Notes: generated by a model not told the origin, from the letters alone. Counted from the stretch's first letter, positions 8,549 through 17,168 are shown. The stretch: DNA of 64,000 bases from Streptosporangium lutulentum (GCF_030811455.1 NZ_JAUSQU010000001.1:8742001-8806000); one strand, 5' to 3'. Numbers and translations are program-made.

Positions 8549-9415
8549 ATGACCGAGTTCGTGACTCTCGACGGCGGGCGGATCGCCTGCGATGTGATCG
8601 GTGATGGCCCATTGGTGGTGCTCTCGCATGGCATGGGTACCGGGCGGCACGACTATCGCCATCTCGTACCGTTGCTGGCCGACGCGGGCTACCGCGTGGT
8701 GAACGTGGACATGCGCGGGCACGGAGAGTCCAGCCTCGGCTGGCCGTCGGTGACCGGGAAGGCCGCCATCAGCCGCACCGATGTCGCCGGTGACCTGCTC
8801 GGGGTCATCCGGCACCTCGGCGGGCCCGCGGTGATCGTCGGGCACTCGCTGTCCGGCGGCGCCGCCACCGTCGCCGCGGCTCAGGCGCCGGAACTCGTCA
8901 CCGCGATCGTGGAGATCAACCCGTTCACCAGGGCCCAGCGACTGGACGTCGGCGCGCTGTTCACCGTCCGGCGGTACCGCCGCGGTCTGGCGCGGCTGAT
9001 GGGGACGACGCTGCTGAAGTCCCCGAGGGTGTGGCGCAGTTACCTCGATATCGCCTATCCCGGCAAGCCGGACGACTACCGCCGGCACGTGGACGGCATC
9101 ATGGCGACGCTCCGGCAGCCCGGCCGATGGGAGGAGTTCATGAAGACCGGCAAGACCACTCCGGCCGACGCCGAGGCGCATCTGTCCGGGGTACGGTGTC
9201 CCGCGCTAGTGATCATGGGCTCCGAGGACCCGGACTTCTCTCTCCCGGTGGCCGAAGGCGAGACGATCGTCGCAGCCATGCCTCCCGGCATCGGCCGGGT
9301 CGCCGTCGTCGACGGCGGGCACTACCCGCACTCGCAGTCCGGCGATCAAGTCGCCGAACTGATCATTCCCTTCCTGCGGAATCATGCCGGCAAGCCGGTG
9401 CGGCAGGTCGGGTGA
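8549..9415 (+). CDS. Alpha/beta-hydrolase-fold enzyme
   Basis: This 288-residue soluble hydrolase has an oxyanion-hole segment LSHGMGTG near residue 30, the nucleophile elbow VGHSLSGG near 96, a catalytic acid in GSEDPDF near 230 and a catalytic His in DGGHYPHS near 258, so the triad is complete. AGGAAGG at 8534-8540 supports the ATG. The substrate is unknown. The gene runs in the same direction as the glxA-type regulator 116 bp downstream. Confidence 0.9.
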   Translation: MTEFVTLDGGRIACDVIGDGPLVVLSHGMGTGRHDYRHLVPLLADAGYRVVNVDMRGHGESSLGWPSVTGKAAISRTDVAGDLLGVIRHLGGPAVIVGHSLSGGAATVAAAQAPELVTAIVEINPFTRAQRLDVGALFTVRRYRRGLARLMGTTLLKSPRVWRSYLDIAYPGKPDDYRRHVDGIMATLRQPGRWEEFMKTGKTTPADAEAHLSGVRCPALVIMGSEDPDFSLPVAEGETIVAAMPPGIGRVAVVDGGHYPHSQSGDQVAELIIPFLRNHAGKPVRQVG

Positions 9416-9531
9416 TCGGCCCGGCCGACCGGTCTGGTGATTCACCGGGAGAGCTGTTCCGCCGCGATCACACGCGTGCGACCGTCATGCCGAATTACGG
9501 CAATGCCCTTGATAGCTGCCAAAATAGGGAC

Positions 9532-10515
9532 ATGCCGGCGCTTCGCACCGTTGTCCTCGTGGTCTACGACGGCATTCAGCTGATCGAGCTGGCTGGTCCG
9601 ATGGACATCTTCGGTGCGGCGAACACGGCGACCGGAACCACGCTCTACCGTCTGGTGACGGCGTCGCCGCGTGCCGGCGTCATCACCGTCGACAACGGCC
9701 TGACGGTGCAGGTCGAGCACTCGCTGCGGGAGATGGCGTCCGGCGACGACGAGATCGACACGATGATCGTGATCGGCGGCAACGGGGTCTTCGACCCGAC
9801 GGTGTCCGCCGAGGTGGTCCGGGAGCTTCCGGCACTCGCCCGGCGGTCGCGCCGCGTGGCCTCGGTATGCGCAGGCTCGCTGCTCCTGGCCGCGGCGGGG
9901 CTGCTCGACGGCTACCGTGCGACGACACATTGGTGGTCGACCCGGCTGCTCGCCGAGCGTTTCCCGCGCGTGCTCGTCGAACCGGACCGGATCTATGTGC
10001 GCGACCGGAACCGGTGGACCTCGGCCGGGGTGACCGCCGGCATCGATCTCGCCCTGGCCCTGGTCGAGGACGACCACGGCACCGAGGTGGCGCAGTTGAT
10101 CGCCCGCTGGTTCGTCGTCTTCACCCGAAGGCCCGGGGGCCAGGCACAGTTCAGTACCCAACTGCGTGCGCAGCCCGCACGGACCCCGGCGATCCGGGCT
10201 GTACAGCAATGGCTGCCCGACCACCTGGGAGAAGATCTGAGCGTGGCCGTGCTGGCACGGCGGGCGGGGATGAGCGAGCGGAGCTTCGCCCGTGCCTTCC
10301 GCGCCGAAACCGGCAGCACCCCGGGCGCCTTCGTGGAAAGCCTGCGTGTCGAGGCGGCCCGCCGCCTGCTGGAGACGACGGGCCTGACCGTCGGCGCCAT
10401 CGCCAGGACGGTCGGCTACAAACACGGCGAGACACTGCACCGGGTCTTCTCCCGGCACCTGACCACGACCCCGGAGCGATACCGGCAACACTTCTCGACC
10501 AGCGCCTCAACCTGA
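9532..10515 (+). CDS. GlxA-family regulator (DJ-1/PfpI plus AraC HTH)
   Basis: This 327-residue protein has an N-terminal DJ-1/PfpI-like domain (VVLVVYDGIQLIELAGP at the start, then VASVCAGSLLLAAAGLLDG near 105, whose Cys lies in the usual nucleophile elbow) and a C-terminal AraC domain with two helix-turn-helix motifs (LAGS-like RRAGMSERSFARAFRAETG, then VGAIARTVGYKHGETLHRVF). Such regulators often sense small amines or aldehydes. ATG 9532 is chosen because the family starts just before this beta strand and AGGGA precedes it. An in-frame ATG at 9487 would add 15 residues. Confidence 0.9.
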   Translation: MPALRTVVLVVYDGIQLIELAGPMDIFGAANTATGTTLYRLVTASPRAGVITVDNGLTVQVEHSLREMASGDDEIDTMIVIGGNGVFDPTVSAEVVRELPALARRSRRVASVCAGSLLLAAAGLLDGYRATTHWWSTRLLAERFPRVLVEPDRIYVRDRNRWTSAGVTAGIDLALALVEDDHGTEVAQLIARWFVVFTRRPGGQAQFSTQLRAQPARTPAIRAVQQWLPDHLGEDLSVAVLARRAGMSERSFARAFRAETGSTPGAFVESLRVEAARRLLETTGLTVGAIARTVGYKHGETLHRVFSRHLTTTPERYRQHFSTSAST

Positions 10516-10566
10516 ACCGCGCCGGGATCGCTGGAGGCTTTGGTGCATCCCGACGCGCCCGGCGCA

Positions 10567-10595
10567 GCCGTAACGCCTCCGCGGGGCGTTATGGC
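10567..10595 (+). terminator. Hairpin terminator after the glxA-type gene
   Basis: 11-base arms at 10567-10577 and 10585-10595 (GCCGTAACGCC / GGCGTTATGGC) pair with one G-T wobble around a 7-base loop. The hairpin starts 52 bp after the regulator's stop. There is no T-run, as is common in high-GC actinomycetes. Confidence 0.6.
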
Positions 10596-10690
10596 AAGGC
10601 GACTGTTCGCCGCCCGCTCGATTTTCTCAGGGGCCGTATCGAGCATGATCTAGGTCTTCGTCGCGATCTGGGCTGTATGGGGGGTGGACG

Positions 10691-10990
10691 ATGGGGTGCG
10701 AGCCGGAGGTCGATCAGGTGTCGTTGACCGGTGCCGTACTGCGCATGCAAGAGCCGGTCGATCTGTTCGGGCAGCACACGGACGCGTTGCTGAAGTCGAA
10801 GGACGGTTCATCAAAGGAGCACGTCCCTACGACGCCGCGACGGAGAAATTCGGGGACTGTATGGACAACCCCCACTACCGTCCTTGACTTCTATCATCGG
10901 TGCATTGCGAACAGGGAAGCGATCTCCCCGGTGGCTCTTCCATCACAGGCCGGGCCCACTCGTGAACACCTCACCAGGAGCCGTTCCTGA
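10691..10990 (+). CDS. Possible small ORF running into repeat R5
   Basis: ATG 10691 has a strong GGGGGTGG ribosome site five bases upstream. The first 40 residues (EVDQVSLTGAVLRMQEPVDL, then FGQHTDALLKSKDG) look amphipathic. From about residue 73 the frame is encoded by repeat R5, so the natural C-terminus has gone. Past codon 37 a different frame (EGRFIKGARPYD, then AATEKFGDCMDN) looks more protein-like, suggesting a frameshift. It may be a decayed gene, or not a gene at all; no family is recognised. Confidence 0.3.
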   Translation: MGCEPEVDQVSLTGAVLRMQEPVDLFGQHTDALLKSKDGSSKEHVPTTPRRRNSGTVWTTPTTVLDFYHRCIANREAISPVALPSQAGPTREHLTRSRS

Positions 10991-11046
10991 GGTGGCTCAA
11001 GAACGGCTGAGGAGATCCCGTCCGATCGAGCGATCGGACGGGACAT
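10912..11046 (+). repeat. Dispersed intergenic repeat, copy R5
   Basis: It carries GGGAAGCGATCTCC, CACTCGTGAACACCTCACCAGG, hairpin 1 at 10979-11008 (arms AGCCGTTC / GAACGGCT) and hairpin 2 at 11016-11043, whose 13-base arms pair perfectly. At positions where R1 and R3 have G-T wobbles, R5 has A-T pairs, so the pairing is conserved by changes in sequence. Hairpin 2 sits 26 bp beyond the stop of the response regulator gene on the other strand and could end its transcript. Confidence 0.8.
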
Positions 11047-11068
11047 GGGCGCACCGCGCCGTCGGCGC

Positions 11069-11671
11069 TCACAGCCAGTCATGCTCACGCGCGTACCGCG
11101 CCGCTTCGTGCCGGGTCCGGGTCTGGGTCTTCTGCATCGCGTTCGAGAGATAGTTGCGCACCGTGCCTTCCGCCAGGTGGAGCCGGGTGGCGATGTCGGC
11201 GACCGAGTACCCTTCGCGGGTCGCTCGCAGCACGTCGATCTCGCGGTCGGTGAGCGGGCAGTCGTCGACGACGGCGAGGGCGGAGACATCGGGATCGATC
11301 CATCGCTTGCCCTCGTGCAGGGTCGCGATGACCGAGACGATGTGCGCCGGTTCCGCGGACTTGCTGACGAAACCCTGGACTCCGAGTTTCAGTGCCTTGC
11401 GCAGCACTCCGGGCCTGGCATGGCGGGTCAGCATGAGGATCACCTGCTCCGGCCGCGCACGGCGGATCTCCGCGACGGCATCGAGCCCGTCCATCCCGGG
11501 CATCTCCAGGTCGATGACGAGCACGTCGGGCTGGTGCCGCAGCGTGGCCTGGACGGCCGCCGCACCCTCTTGCGCCTCGGCGAGGACGGTGATCTCGCCT
11601 TCGAGGGGGAGCAGCGCCGCCAATGCTTTGCGCAGGAGCGCCTCGTCGTCGGCGAGTACCACGGTGGTCAT
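11069..11671 (-). CDS. NarL/FixJ-family response regulator (DesR-like)
   Basis: This 200-residue protein has a receiver domain (residues 1-120) with ADDEALLRK at the acidic pocket, phosphoacceptor Asp in VLVIDLEMPGMDG near 54 and conserved Lys in GFVSKSAEP near 105. A LuxR-type helix-turn-helix follows (PLTDREIDVLRATREGYSVA, then TVRNYLSNAMQKT). It overlaps the kinase gene upstream by 4 bases (ATGA). It very likely controls the divergent ABC exporter, as DesR-type regulators beside such transporters often do. Confidence 0.93.
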   Translation of the reverse strand: MTTVVLADDEALLRKALAALLPLEGEITVLAEAQEGAAAVQATLRHQPDVLVIDLEMPGMDGLDAVAEIRRARPEQVILMLTRHARPGVLRKALKLGVQGFVSKSAEPAHIVSVIATLHEGKRWIDPDVSALAVVDDCPLTDREIDVLRATREGYSVADIATRLHLAEGTVRNYLSNAMQKTQTRTRHEAARYAREHDWL

Positions 11672-12930
11672 CGGTTGTCCTTCCCGCTTTGGAGGGCGGT
11701 GTCCGAGCGGCCGTGCGGGAATGCCGCGGCCGTCAGGAAACGCCCGTCTTTCTGCTCCACCGTCAGTTCGCCTCCGTTGCCCGCGACTCGTTCCCTGAGT
11801 GTGGCGAGCCCCCGTAGTTCGGGCGGCGGAGCGTCCTGCGCGCCGTCGTTGACGATGGCGATGCCCGACTCCGACAGGGTGATGCGCACTTGCTCGGCTT
11901 GCGCGTGCCGCAGGATGTTGGTCGTCGTCTCCCGCAGGACCTGGCCGAGCAGTTCGCCCGCGTGCGCGTCGACCTCGGCCTCACGCTCGACGAGCACGCG
12001 GATGCCCGCGGCCTCGAAGAGGTTCTTCGCGTTCTCCAGCTCCGCGGACAGGTTGAGCCGCCGTTGGGCGTAGGCGAGCTCTTTGGTCTGGGTGATGGTG
12101 TCGCTGACCAGGGCATGCACCTCGCGCAGTTCCTGCTCCGCTCGTTCGGCGTCGCTGTGGATCAGCTTCTGGGCCAGCGCGATCTTCAGTTTCACCACGT
12201 GCAGCGTGTGGCCCTGGATGTCGTGCAGATCGCTGGCGAAACGCATGCGCTCTCGCATGACGGCCAGCTCGGCTTCGCGCTCTCGTGTCTCCTCCAGTTC
12301 CTCCACGAGGCCGTAGAACCTCTGGTTGGGGAACATGAGGCCGGTCAGCACCGCGGTGACACCCACGGGGACGATGACGTATGAGATCAGGGCGCCGGAC
12401 AGGGGTGCCTGTGTCACCAGCAGCCTCGTCGCGCCTACCGCGGCGATGTAGGCGATCACCCCCAGGGCCACCCGGCCTCGGTGGCGCGGTAGCTGGGAGA
12501 CGGCCAGGGAGCACACGATCGAGATGCCGTAGAACGCCGTTTCACGGCCCATCACCAGCGCTCCGAGGGCCCATACGGCCGCGGCGACGATCAGGCAGGG
12601 GAGGGCGACGCGGGAGATGTCGCGTGCCGCCCATTTCACGAAGGCCACCAGGGCCGCGACCACGCCCAGCCCCAGGACAACGGCCTGCCACCAGGTCTCG
12701 GCGTCCGTCGCCACCAGCAGCGCCCCTACGGCGGCGAGCAGCGGGAGGAACATGATGATATTGAGCCTGCTCAGCCGTCCCCGCGTCGTCCTGGCGTACT
12801 TGGGCATCAGGTGTGACTCGACCCAGGTCGATCTCACCGGTCCCCGCTCGGCCGCGGAGCCGTCGGGCTGAGCGGCGGGATCGCCGAAGCGCTCGCCACG
12901 CCGAGGGTCGCGGTCGTCCACGTCGGTCAC
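11668..12930 (-). CDS. Sensor histidine kinase, DesK/HisKA_3 type
   Basis: This 420-residue protein has about six hydrophobic segments at roughly residues 55-205 and no large extracytoplasmic domain. A coiled linker (ELEETREREAELAVMRERMR) leads to the phosphoacceptor helix RFASDLHDIQGHTLHVVKLK, with His in DLHD. An ATPase domain with RETTTNILRHAQA (N-box) and LRGLATLRERVAGNGGEL (G-box) closes it. The start is GTG 12930, overlapping the stop of a small upstream ORF (GTGA); GGAG lies about 9 bases upstream. Its partner is the response regulator that overlaps its 3' end. Confidence 0.93.
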   Translation of the reverse strand: MTDVDDRDPRRGERFGDPAAQPDGSAAERGPVRSTWVESHLMPKYARTTRGRLSRLNIIMFLPLLAAVGALLVATDAETWWQAVVLGLGVVAALVAFVKWAARDISRVALPCLIVAAAVWALGALVMGRETAFYGISIVCSLAVSQLPRHRGRVALGVIAYIAAVGATRLLVTQAPLSGALISYVIVPVGVTAVLTGLMFPNQRFYGLVEELEETREREAELAVMRERMRFASDLHDIQGHTLHVVKLKIALAQKLIHSDAERAEQELREVHALVSDTITQTKELAYAQRRLNLSAELENAKNLFEAAGIRVLVEREAEVDAHAGELLGQVLRETTTNILRHAQAEQVRITLSESGIAIVNDGAQDAPPPELRGLATLRERVAGNGGELTVEQKDGRFLTAAAFPHGRSDTALQSGKDNR

Positions 12931-13067
12931 CGGTCGTTCTCCGGCCGCGACGTCACACGGTCAGGCGAAAGGCCGACACCGAGGTGGCGGAGGAAGAACG
13001 CCGCGCAGGCCACGAGGAAGACGATCATGTTGATCGTCGGCGGAACGCGCGAGGCTTTGGAGTCCAT
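12927..13067 (-). CDS. Small single-span membrane protein coupled to the kinase
   Basis: A 46-codon frame runs from ATG 13067 to a TGA that overlaps the kinase GTG (GTGA). It reads MDSKASRVPPTINM, then a hydrophobic span (IVFLVACAAFFLRHLGVGL), then a polar tail ending PENDR. The overlap and common direction suggest a leader gene of the kinase operon, perhaps an accessory subunit of the sensor. The ribosome site is weak. No family is recognised, and a chance ORF is possible. Confidence 0.5.
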   Translation of the reverse strand: MDSKASRVPPTINMIVFLVACAAFFLRHLGVGLSPDRVTSRPENDR

Positions 13068-13229
13068 GGGTGGCTCGCCGGGGTTGAATGGCACAGTACG
13101 TTCATCATTCTCCTGGCTTCATGGTGACACCAGTGACGCTGCGTCATACATTCGCCCGGGAAATGTCATGGCGAGGTCATGACGTGGTCGCACTGCCCGG
13201 CGAGTGCGGCGGCTGCTGAGATCGATGAC

Positions 13230-14114
13230 ATGTCCTCGACACCGGTCATCGACGTTGAACGTCTGAACCTCACCTACGGCGACTTCCATGCCGTGAAAGA
13301 CCTGTCCTTCCAGGTGGAGCGCGGGGAACTCTACGCGCTGCTCGGCACGAACGGGGCGGGCAAGACCTCGACCCTGGAGATCATCGAAGGCCACCGCGCC
13401 GCCACCTCGGGCGCCGTGCGGGTCTTCGGGAAGAGCCCGCGCGACCGGCGCGCCGTGCGGCCCAGGATGGGCATCATGCTGCAGGAGAGCGGATTCTCGC
13501 CGGACCTGACGGTGAAGGAGTCGGTCCGGCTGATCGGACGACTCACCCGGCGCACGGACACGGTCGAACGCGTGCTCGGCGTTGTGGATCTCACTCGTAA
13601 GGCCGGCACCAAGGTGGCCCAGCTCTCCGGTGGCGAGAAACGGCGCCTGGACTTCGCCACCGCCGTGTACGGAACGCCTGAGCTGATCGTCCTGGACGAG
13701 CCCACCACCGGTTTGGACATCCAGTCCCGAGACGACCTGTGGGACGTCGTGGACAAGCTGCGCGAGGACGGCTCCACCGTCGTGCTCACCACGCACTACC
13801 TGGAAGAGGCGCAGCAGCGCGCCGACCGCATCGGCCTCATGCACAAGGGCGCCTTCTACCGGGAGGGGACCGTCTCCGAGCTGACGCGGACGCTGCCGGC
13901 CTCCATCCGCTTCTCCCTCGCGGCGTCCGTACCCGAGCTGCCGCTGCAGGCCACGCGCGAGAGCGACGGGAAGTTCGTCATCGAGACCTTCGGCCTGCAG
14001 AAGGACCTGCACACCTTGCTCCGCTGGGCGCAGGACCACGCGGTGGAACTGCGGGAACTCCAGGCCGGACCGACCCGGCTCGACGACGTCTTCCGAGCCC
14101 TCGGCAGCGACTAG
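13230..14114 (+). CDS. ABC transporter ATP-binding protein
   Basis: This 294-residue ATPase has Walker A GTNGAGKTS near residue 40, Q-loop MLQESGFSPDLTV, signature LSGGEKRRLDF, Walker B ELIVLDEPTTGLD and H-loop LTTHYLEEA, so it should be active. The C-terminal extension after residue 220 is typical of drug/lipid exporters of the CcmA/DrrA type. ATG 13230 is used because the conserved VIDVERLNLTYG strand starts just after it; the frame extends upstream without a better start. It pairs with the permease 40 bp downstream. Confidence 0.93.
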   Translation: MSSTPVIDVERLNLTYGDFHAVKDLSFQVERGELYALLGTNGAGKTSTLEIIEGHRAATSGAVRVFGKSPRDRRAVRPRMGIMLQESGFSPDLTVKESVRLIGRLTRRTDTVERVLGVVDLTRKAGTKVAQLSGGEKRRLDFATAVYGTPELIVLDEPTTGLDIQSRDDLWDVVDKLREDGSTVVLTTHYLEEAQQRADRIGLMHKGAFYREGTVSELTRTLPASIRFSLAASVPELPLQATRESDGKFVIETFGLQKDLHTLLRWAQDHAVELRELQAGPTRLDDVFRALGSD

Positions 14115-14154
14115 ACCCACTCCCGGAACACCTTCCAAGAAAAAGGCCTTCGCC

Positions 14155-14874
14155 ATGCTCTCAATCGCTCTCAGCGAGCTGGTCCAGCTCTTCCGGAACC
14201 GGCTGGTCCTGGTCACCAGTCTCATCATGCCCGTGGCGGTCAGCGCGGTCTTCATCTACCAGCACGAAGGCTTCGCGGCCCTGGGCAGCCTCGGATACAT
14301 CGCGGCGGTGGTCATGTTCACCGTCGGGGCGTTCGGGCTCTACACCACCGCGGTCACCACCCTGGCCTCACGCCGGCAGAACCTCTTCCTCAAGCGGCTG
14401 CGCTCCACCGCGGCGGGCGACAGCGCCATCCTCTGCGGGCTGCTCCTCCCGATCACCGTCATCTCGCTGGTCCAGGTGGCCGTGATCATGACCGTGCTGG
14501 CGGTGGTCACCGGCGAGCCGGACAACGTCTTTCTCCTGGCGGCGGCCGTCCTCTCAATGGTGACCATGATGCTCGGCCTGGGACTGGCCACCGCGGGAGT
14601 GACGGACTCCCCCGAACACGCCCAGGTGACCACGCTGCCCATCAGCCTCGGTACCATCGCCGTGGTCAGCTGGGTGGGGATCTCCGGCACTGAGGAGCTC
14701 ACCCTGCTCAAACGGCTGCTTCCGGGCGGCTCGGCCACCGAACTGGTCCTCAACGCCTGGAACGGCGGCGCCTCTCTCGCGGACTCCCTGATTCTCCTGG
14801 CGCCCACCCTGAGCTGGGTCGTTGTCGCCGTCGCGCTGGCTTCCCGGATCTTTCGCTGGGAGCCGCGCCGATGA
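14155..14874 (+). CDS. ABC-2 type transporter permease
   Basis: This 239-residue membrane protein has about six hydrophobic segments: an N-terminal helix after ELVQLFRNRLVLVTSLIMPV, pairs near residues 45-65 and 95-120, then 135-160, 165-180 and 215-235. It follows its ATPase gene, so two copies of each probably form the exporter. The family exports drugs, lipids or peptides; the substrate is unknown. Induction by the divergent kinase/regulator pair is likely. Confidence 0.9.
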   Translation: MLSIALSELVQLFRNRLVLVTSLIMPVAVSAVFIYQHEGFAALGSLGYIAAVVMFTVGAFGLYTTAVTTLASRRQNLFLKRLRSTAAGDSAILCGLLLPITVISLVQVAVIMTVLAVVTGEPDNVFLLAAAVLSMVTMMLGLGLATAGVTDSPEHAQVTTLPISLGTIAVVSWVGISGTEELTLLKRLLPGGSATELVLNAWNGGASLADSLILLAPTLSWVVVAVALASRIFRWEPRR

Positions 14875-15111
14875 CGGCTCCCGGTGCGCGTCATCCGCGG
14901 GCGCGAATGACGCGACCAAACGGGTGAGTGTTGTGGATCATGTGCCCCTCGATTCCGGTGTGCCGCGGCGGGGGCCAGCGCCCAGGCGTTGCCGAGTTCG
15001 AGCAGGATGACGATGGACAGCGGTACGTCGCGTAGCCGCTGCCGGCGCCCACCAGCGCCGATCCGCCGTGGTTGCCGGTGCCGGCCGAACTCGTCCGACT
15101 GCGCACGCCGG

Positions 15112-16188
15112 TCACCGCAGGTCGCGGAAGAACGTCCGTACGTCGTCGGCGAAGAGTCCGGGCACCTCCATCGCGGCGAAGTGGCCGCCGCGCTCGAACT
15201 CCGACCAGTGCCTGATGTCGTACAGCCGCTCGGCCAGCGGTCGCACCGACTGCGTGATGTCGTGCGCGAACACCGCCACCCCGAGCGGCACCCGGCACGG
15301 CTGCCGGCTCCCCCGCGGGGTGTCGTGGTGGAACCGGCCCGAGGAGGCCGCAGTCGCGGTCAGCCAGTACAGCGAGATGTCGGTGAGCATCCGATCGTCG
15401 CTGACCGGCGTGGCGGGGTCGGTCCACTGTGCGAATCGCTCGGCGATCCAGACCAGCTGGCCGACCGGCGAGTCGGTCAGCGCGTAGCCGATGGTCTGCG
15501 GGGTGAGCGCCTGCAGTGCCTGGTACGGCGGCCGGTTCGCCATCAGCTGCCTGATCTTGTCCAGTCGGGCCTCGTCCGCTTCGGACACCTCGACGTCGGG
15601 GTCCGGCCGGGTCGGCAGGTAGTTGACGTGCACTCCGACGACGTGCTCGGGCGCGACCGCGCCGAGCCCGATGGAGATGCCCGCGCCGAAGTCGCCACCC
15701 TGCGCGCCGTAGCGCTCGTACCCCAGGCGGCGCATCAGCTCGGCCCAGGCCCGGGCGACCCGGACGGTGTCCCAGCCGCGCTCGTGGGTCGGCCCGGAGA
15801 ACCCGAAGCCGGGGATGGACGGAATCACCAGGTGGAAGTCGCGCGACAGCGGCTCGATCACGTCGAGGAACTCCAGGAACGAGCCGGGCCAGCCGTGGGT
15901 GAGGATCAGCGCGAGCGCGTCCGGTTTCGCGGACCGGACGTGGACGAAGTGGATGTTCTGGCCTTCGATCTCGGTGGTGAAGTGCGGAAGCTCGTTGAGC
16001 TTGGCCTCGTGCTCGCGCCAGTCGTACTTGGTCCGCCAGTGTTCGGCGAGCTCCTTGAGCCGTGCCAGCGGGAAGCCGTAATCCCACCCGGCGTCGGCGA
16101 CCTCGTTGGGCCAGCGGGTGCGGGAGAGCCGGTCGGTCAGGTCGTCGAGGTCGGCCTGGGGGATGTCGATCCGGAAGGGCTTAATCAT
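15112..16188 (-). CDS. EHN-type epoxide hydrolase (alpha/beta fold)
   Basis: This 358-residue enzyme has an N-terminal EHN lid domain (FRIDIPQADLDDLTDRLSRT), the HGWPGSFLEFLDV oxyanion segment, nucleophile Asp in GAQGGDFGAG and the catalytic His in RGGHFAAMEVP near the end. Ring-opening Tyr residues cannot be assigned by eye. ATG 16188 is chosen because AAGAG lies six bases upstream; another ATG at 16194 abuts that site. It is transcribed away from a two-domain MarR gene and probably controlled by it. A paralogue lies at 25.8 kb. Confidence 0.9.
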   Translation of the reverse strand: MIKPFRIDIPQADLDDLTDRLSRTRWPNEVADAGWDYGFPLARLKELAEHWRTKYDWREHEAKLNELPHFTTEIEGQNIHFVHVRSAKPDALALILTHGWPGSFLEFLDVIEPLSRDFHLVIPSIPGFGFSGPTHERGWDTVRVARAWAELMRRLGYERYGAQGGDFGAGISIGLGAVAPEHVVGVHVNYLPTRPDPDVEVSEADEARLDKIRQLMANRPPYQALQALTPQTIGYALTDSPVGQLVWIAERFAQWTDPATPVSDDRMLTDISLYWLTATAASSGRFHHDTPRGSRQPCRVPLGVAVFAHDITQSVRPLAERLYDIRHWSEFERGGHFAAMEVPGLFADDVRTFFRDLR

Positions 16189-16242
16189 GATCATCTCTTT
16201 CGCTCTGAGGGCACCGACGGTAATACGCACCTTCTCAACCGT

Positions 16243-16267
16243 CAACTATCCAACTATCAGAGAGTTG
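16243..16267. promoter_or_regulatory. Candidate MarR operator
   Basis: CAACTATC occurs twice in direct tandem (16243-16250 and 16251-16258). The second copy also forms an inverted pair with AGTTG at 16263-16267. A third CAACT lies at 16274. The cluster sits between the divergent epoxide hydrolase and marR genes. Confidence 0.5.
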
Positions 16268-16313
16268 CTATATCAACTTCCTGACCATAGGCTTGGCCAG
16301 GGAGGTGGGACCT

Positions 16314-17168
16314 GTGTCCGATCGGTGGGAAGGTCGCGTGGACGAGGAATCCGGGCCGTTGCACGCGACCCTCGGTCACCTGCTGCGCAGGGTCTTCACC
16401 GGCATCACGGCCGAGGCCGTGCAAGAGGGGGCGCAGTCCCGTGACTTCGTGGTGCTCGACATGCTGGCCGACGAGGACGCGCCCTCACAGCAGGACCTCG
16501 CGCACCGCCTCGGGATCAACCGGACGATCATGGTCAAGCTGCTCGACCGGCTCCAGCGGATCGGCTACGTCACCCGGACCCGCAACCCGGCCAACCGCCG
16601 CACCTACGTCCTGTCGGTGACCGACGAGGGCCGCGCCGCCCTGAAGGACATGCGCCAGGCCGCCGCCGACCGCGACGCCCGGCTCACCGCCCCGCTGACC
16701 CCTCCGGAACGGCATCGCCTCAACGAGCTGCTCGGCAGGCTGGTCGCCCACGACGAGCGATCCACCATCCCGAGCACCGAACACCTCATCGCCCAGGCTC
16801 ACTACCGCCTGCGCCGGCTCGGTGACCACCGGCTGGAGGACTACGGCCTGCGCACCCGGCACTTCGGCCTGCTGCCCGCCCTGGAGCGGCTCGGTCCCTG
16901 CCCCCAGCAGCGACTCGCCCGGTACCTGCACCTCACCGAACCGGCCACCGCGTCGCTGATCGAGGAACTTGTCCAGGCCGGGATCGTGGTCCGCGGCCAG
17001 GACCCGCACGACCGGCGCCGCTACGCCCTGGAACTCACCGACCTCGGGCGCGCCCGCATCCCCGCGGTCCGCGACGCGATGCGCGGCGTCGAGCACGACA
17101 TCGAGGAGATCCTCGGCCCCGACGGCACCCGGGACCTCCGCACCCTGCTCACCGCGCTCCTGCCGTAG
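16314..17168 (+). CDS. Two-domain MarR-family regulator
   Basis: This 284-residue protein is about twice the usual MarR length. The first winged helix (about residues 25-125) contains QQDLAHRLGINRTIMVKLLD, then a wing with RTRNPANRRTYVLSVTDEG. The second (about 155-270) contains QQRLARYLHLTEPATASLIE, then GQDPHDRRRYALELTDLG. MarR proteins normally dimerise, so this may be a single-chain dimer. GTG 16314 is chosen for its GGGAGGTGGG ribosome site; an in-frame TTG at 16293 has none. The divergent epoxide hydrolase is the likely target. Confidence 0.88.
   Translation: MSDRWEGRVDEESGPLHATLGHLLRRVFTGITAEAVQEGAQSRDFVVLDMLADEDAPSQQDLAHRLGINRTIMVKLLDRLQRIGYVTRTRNPANRRTYVLSVTDEGRAALKDMRQAAADRDARLTAPLTPPERHRLNELLGRLVAHDERSTIPSTEHLIAQAHYRLRRLGDHRLEDYGLRTRHFGLLPALERLGPCPQQRLARYLHLTEPATASLIEELVQAGIVVRGQDPHDRRRYALELTDLGRARIPAVRDAMRGVEHDIEEILGPDGTRDLRTLLTALLP

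Noticed and set aside
14875..15111. Possible membrane-protein remnant on the minus strand (VPLSIVILLELGNAWALAP)
   Set aside because: Only one hydrophobic segment is seen, with no start or stop that fits. It may be gene debris but cannot be supported.
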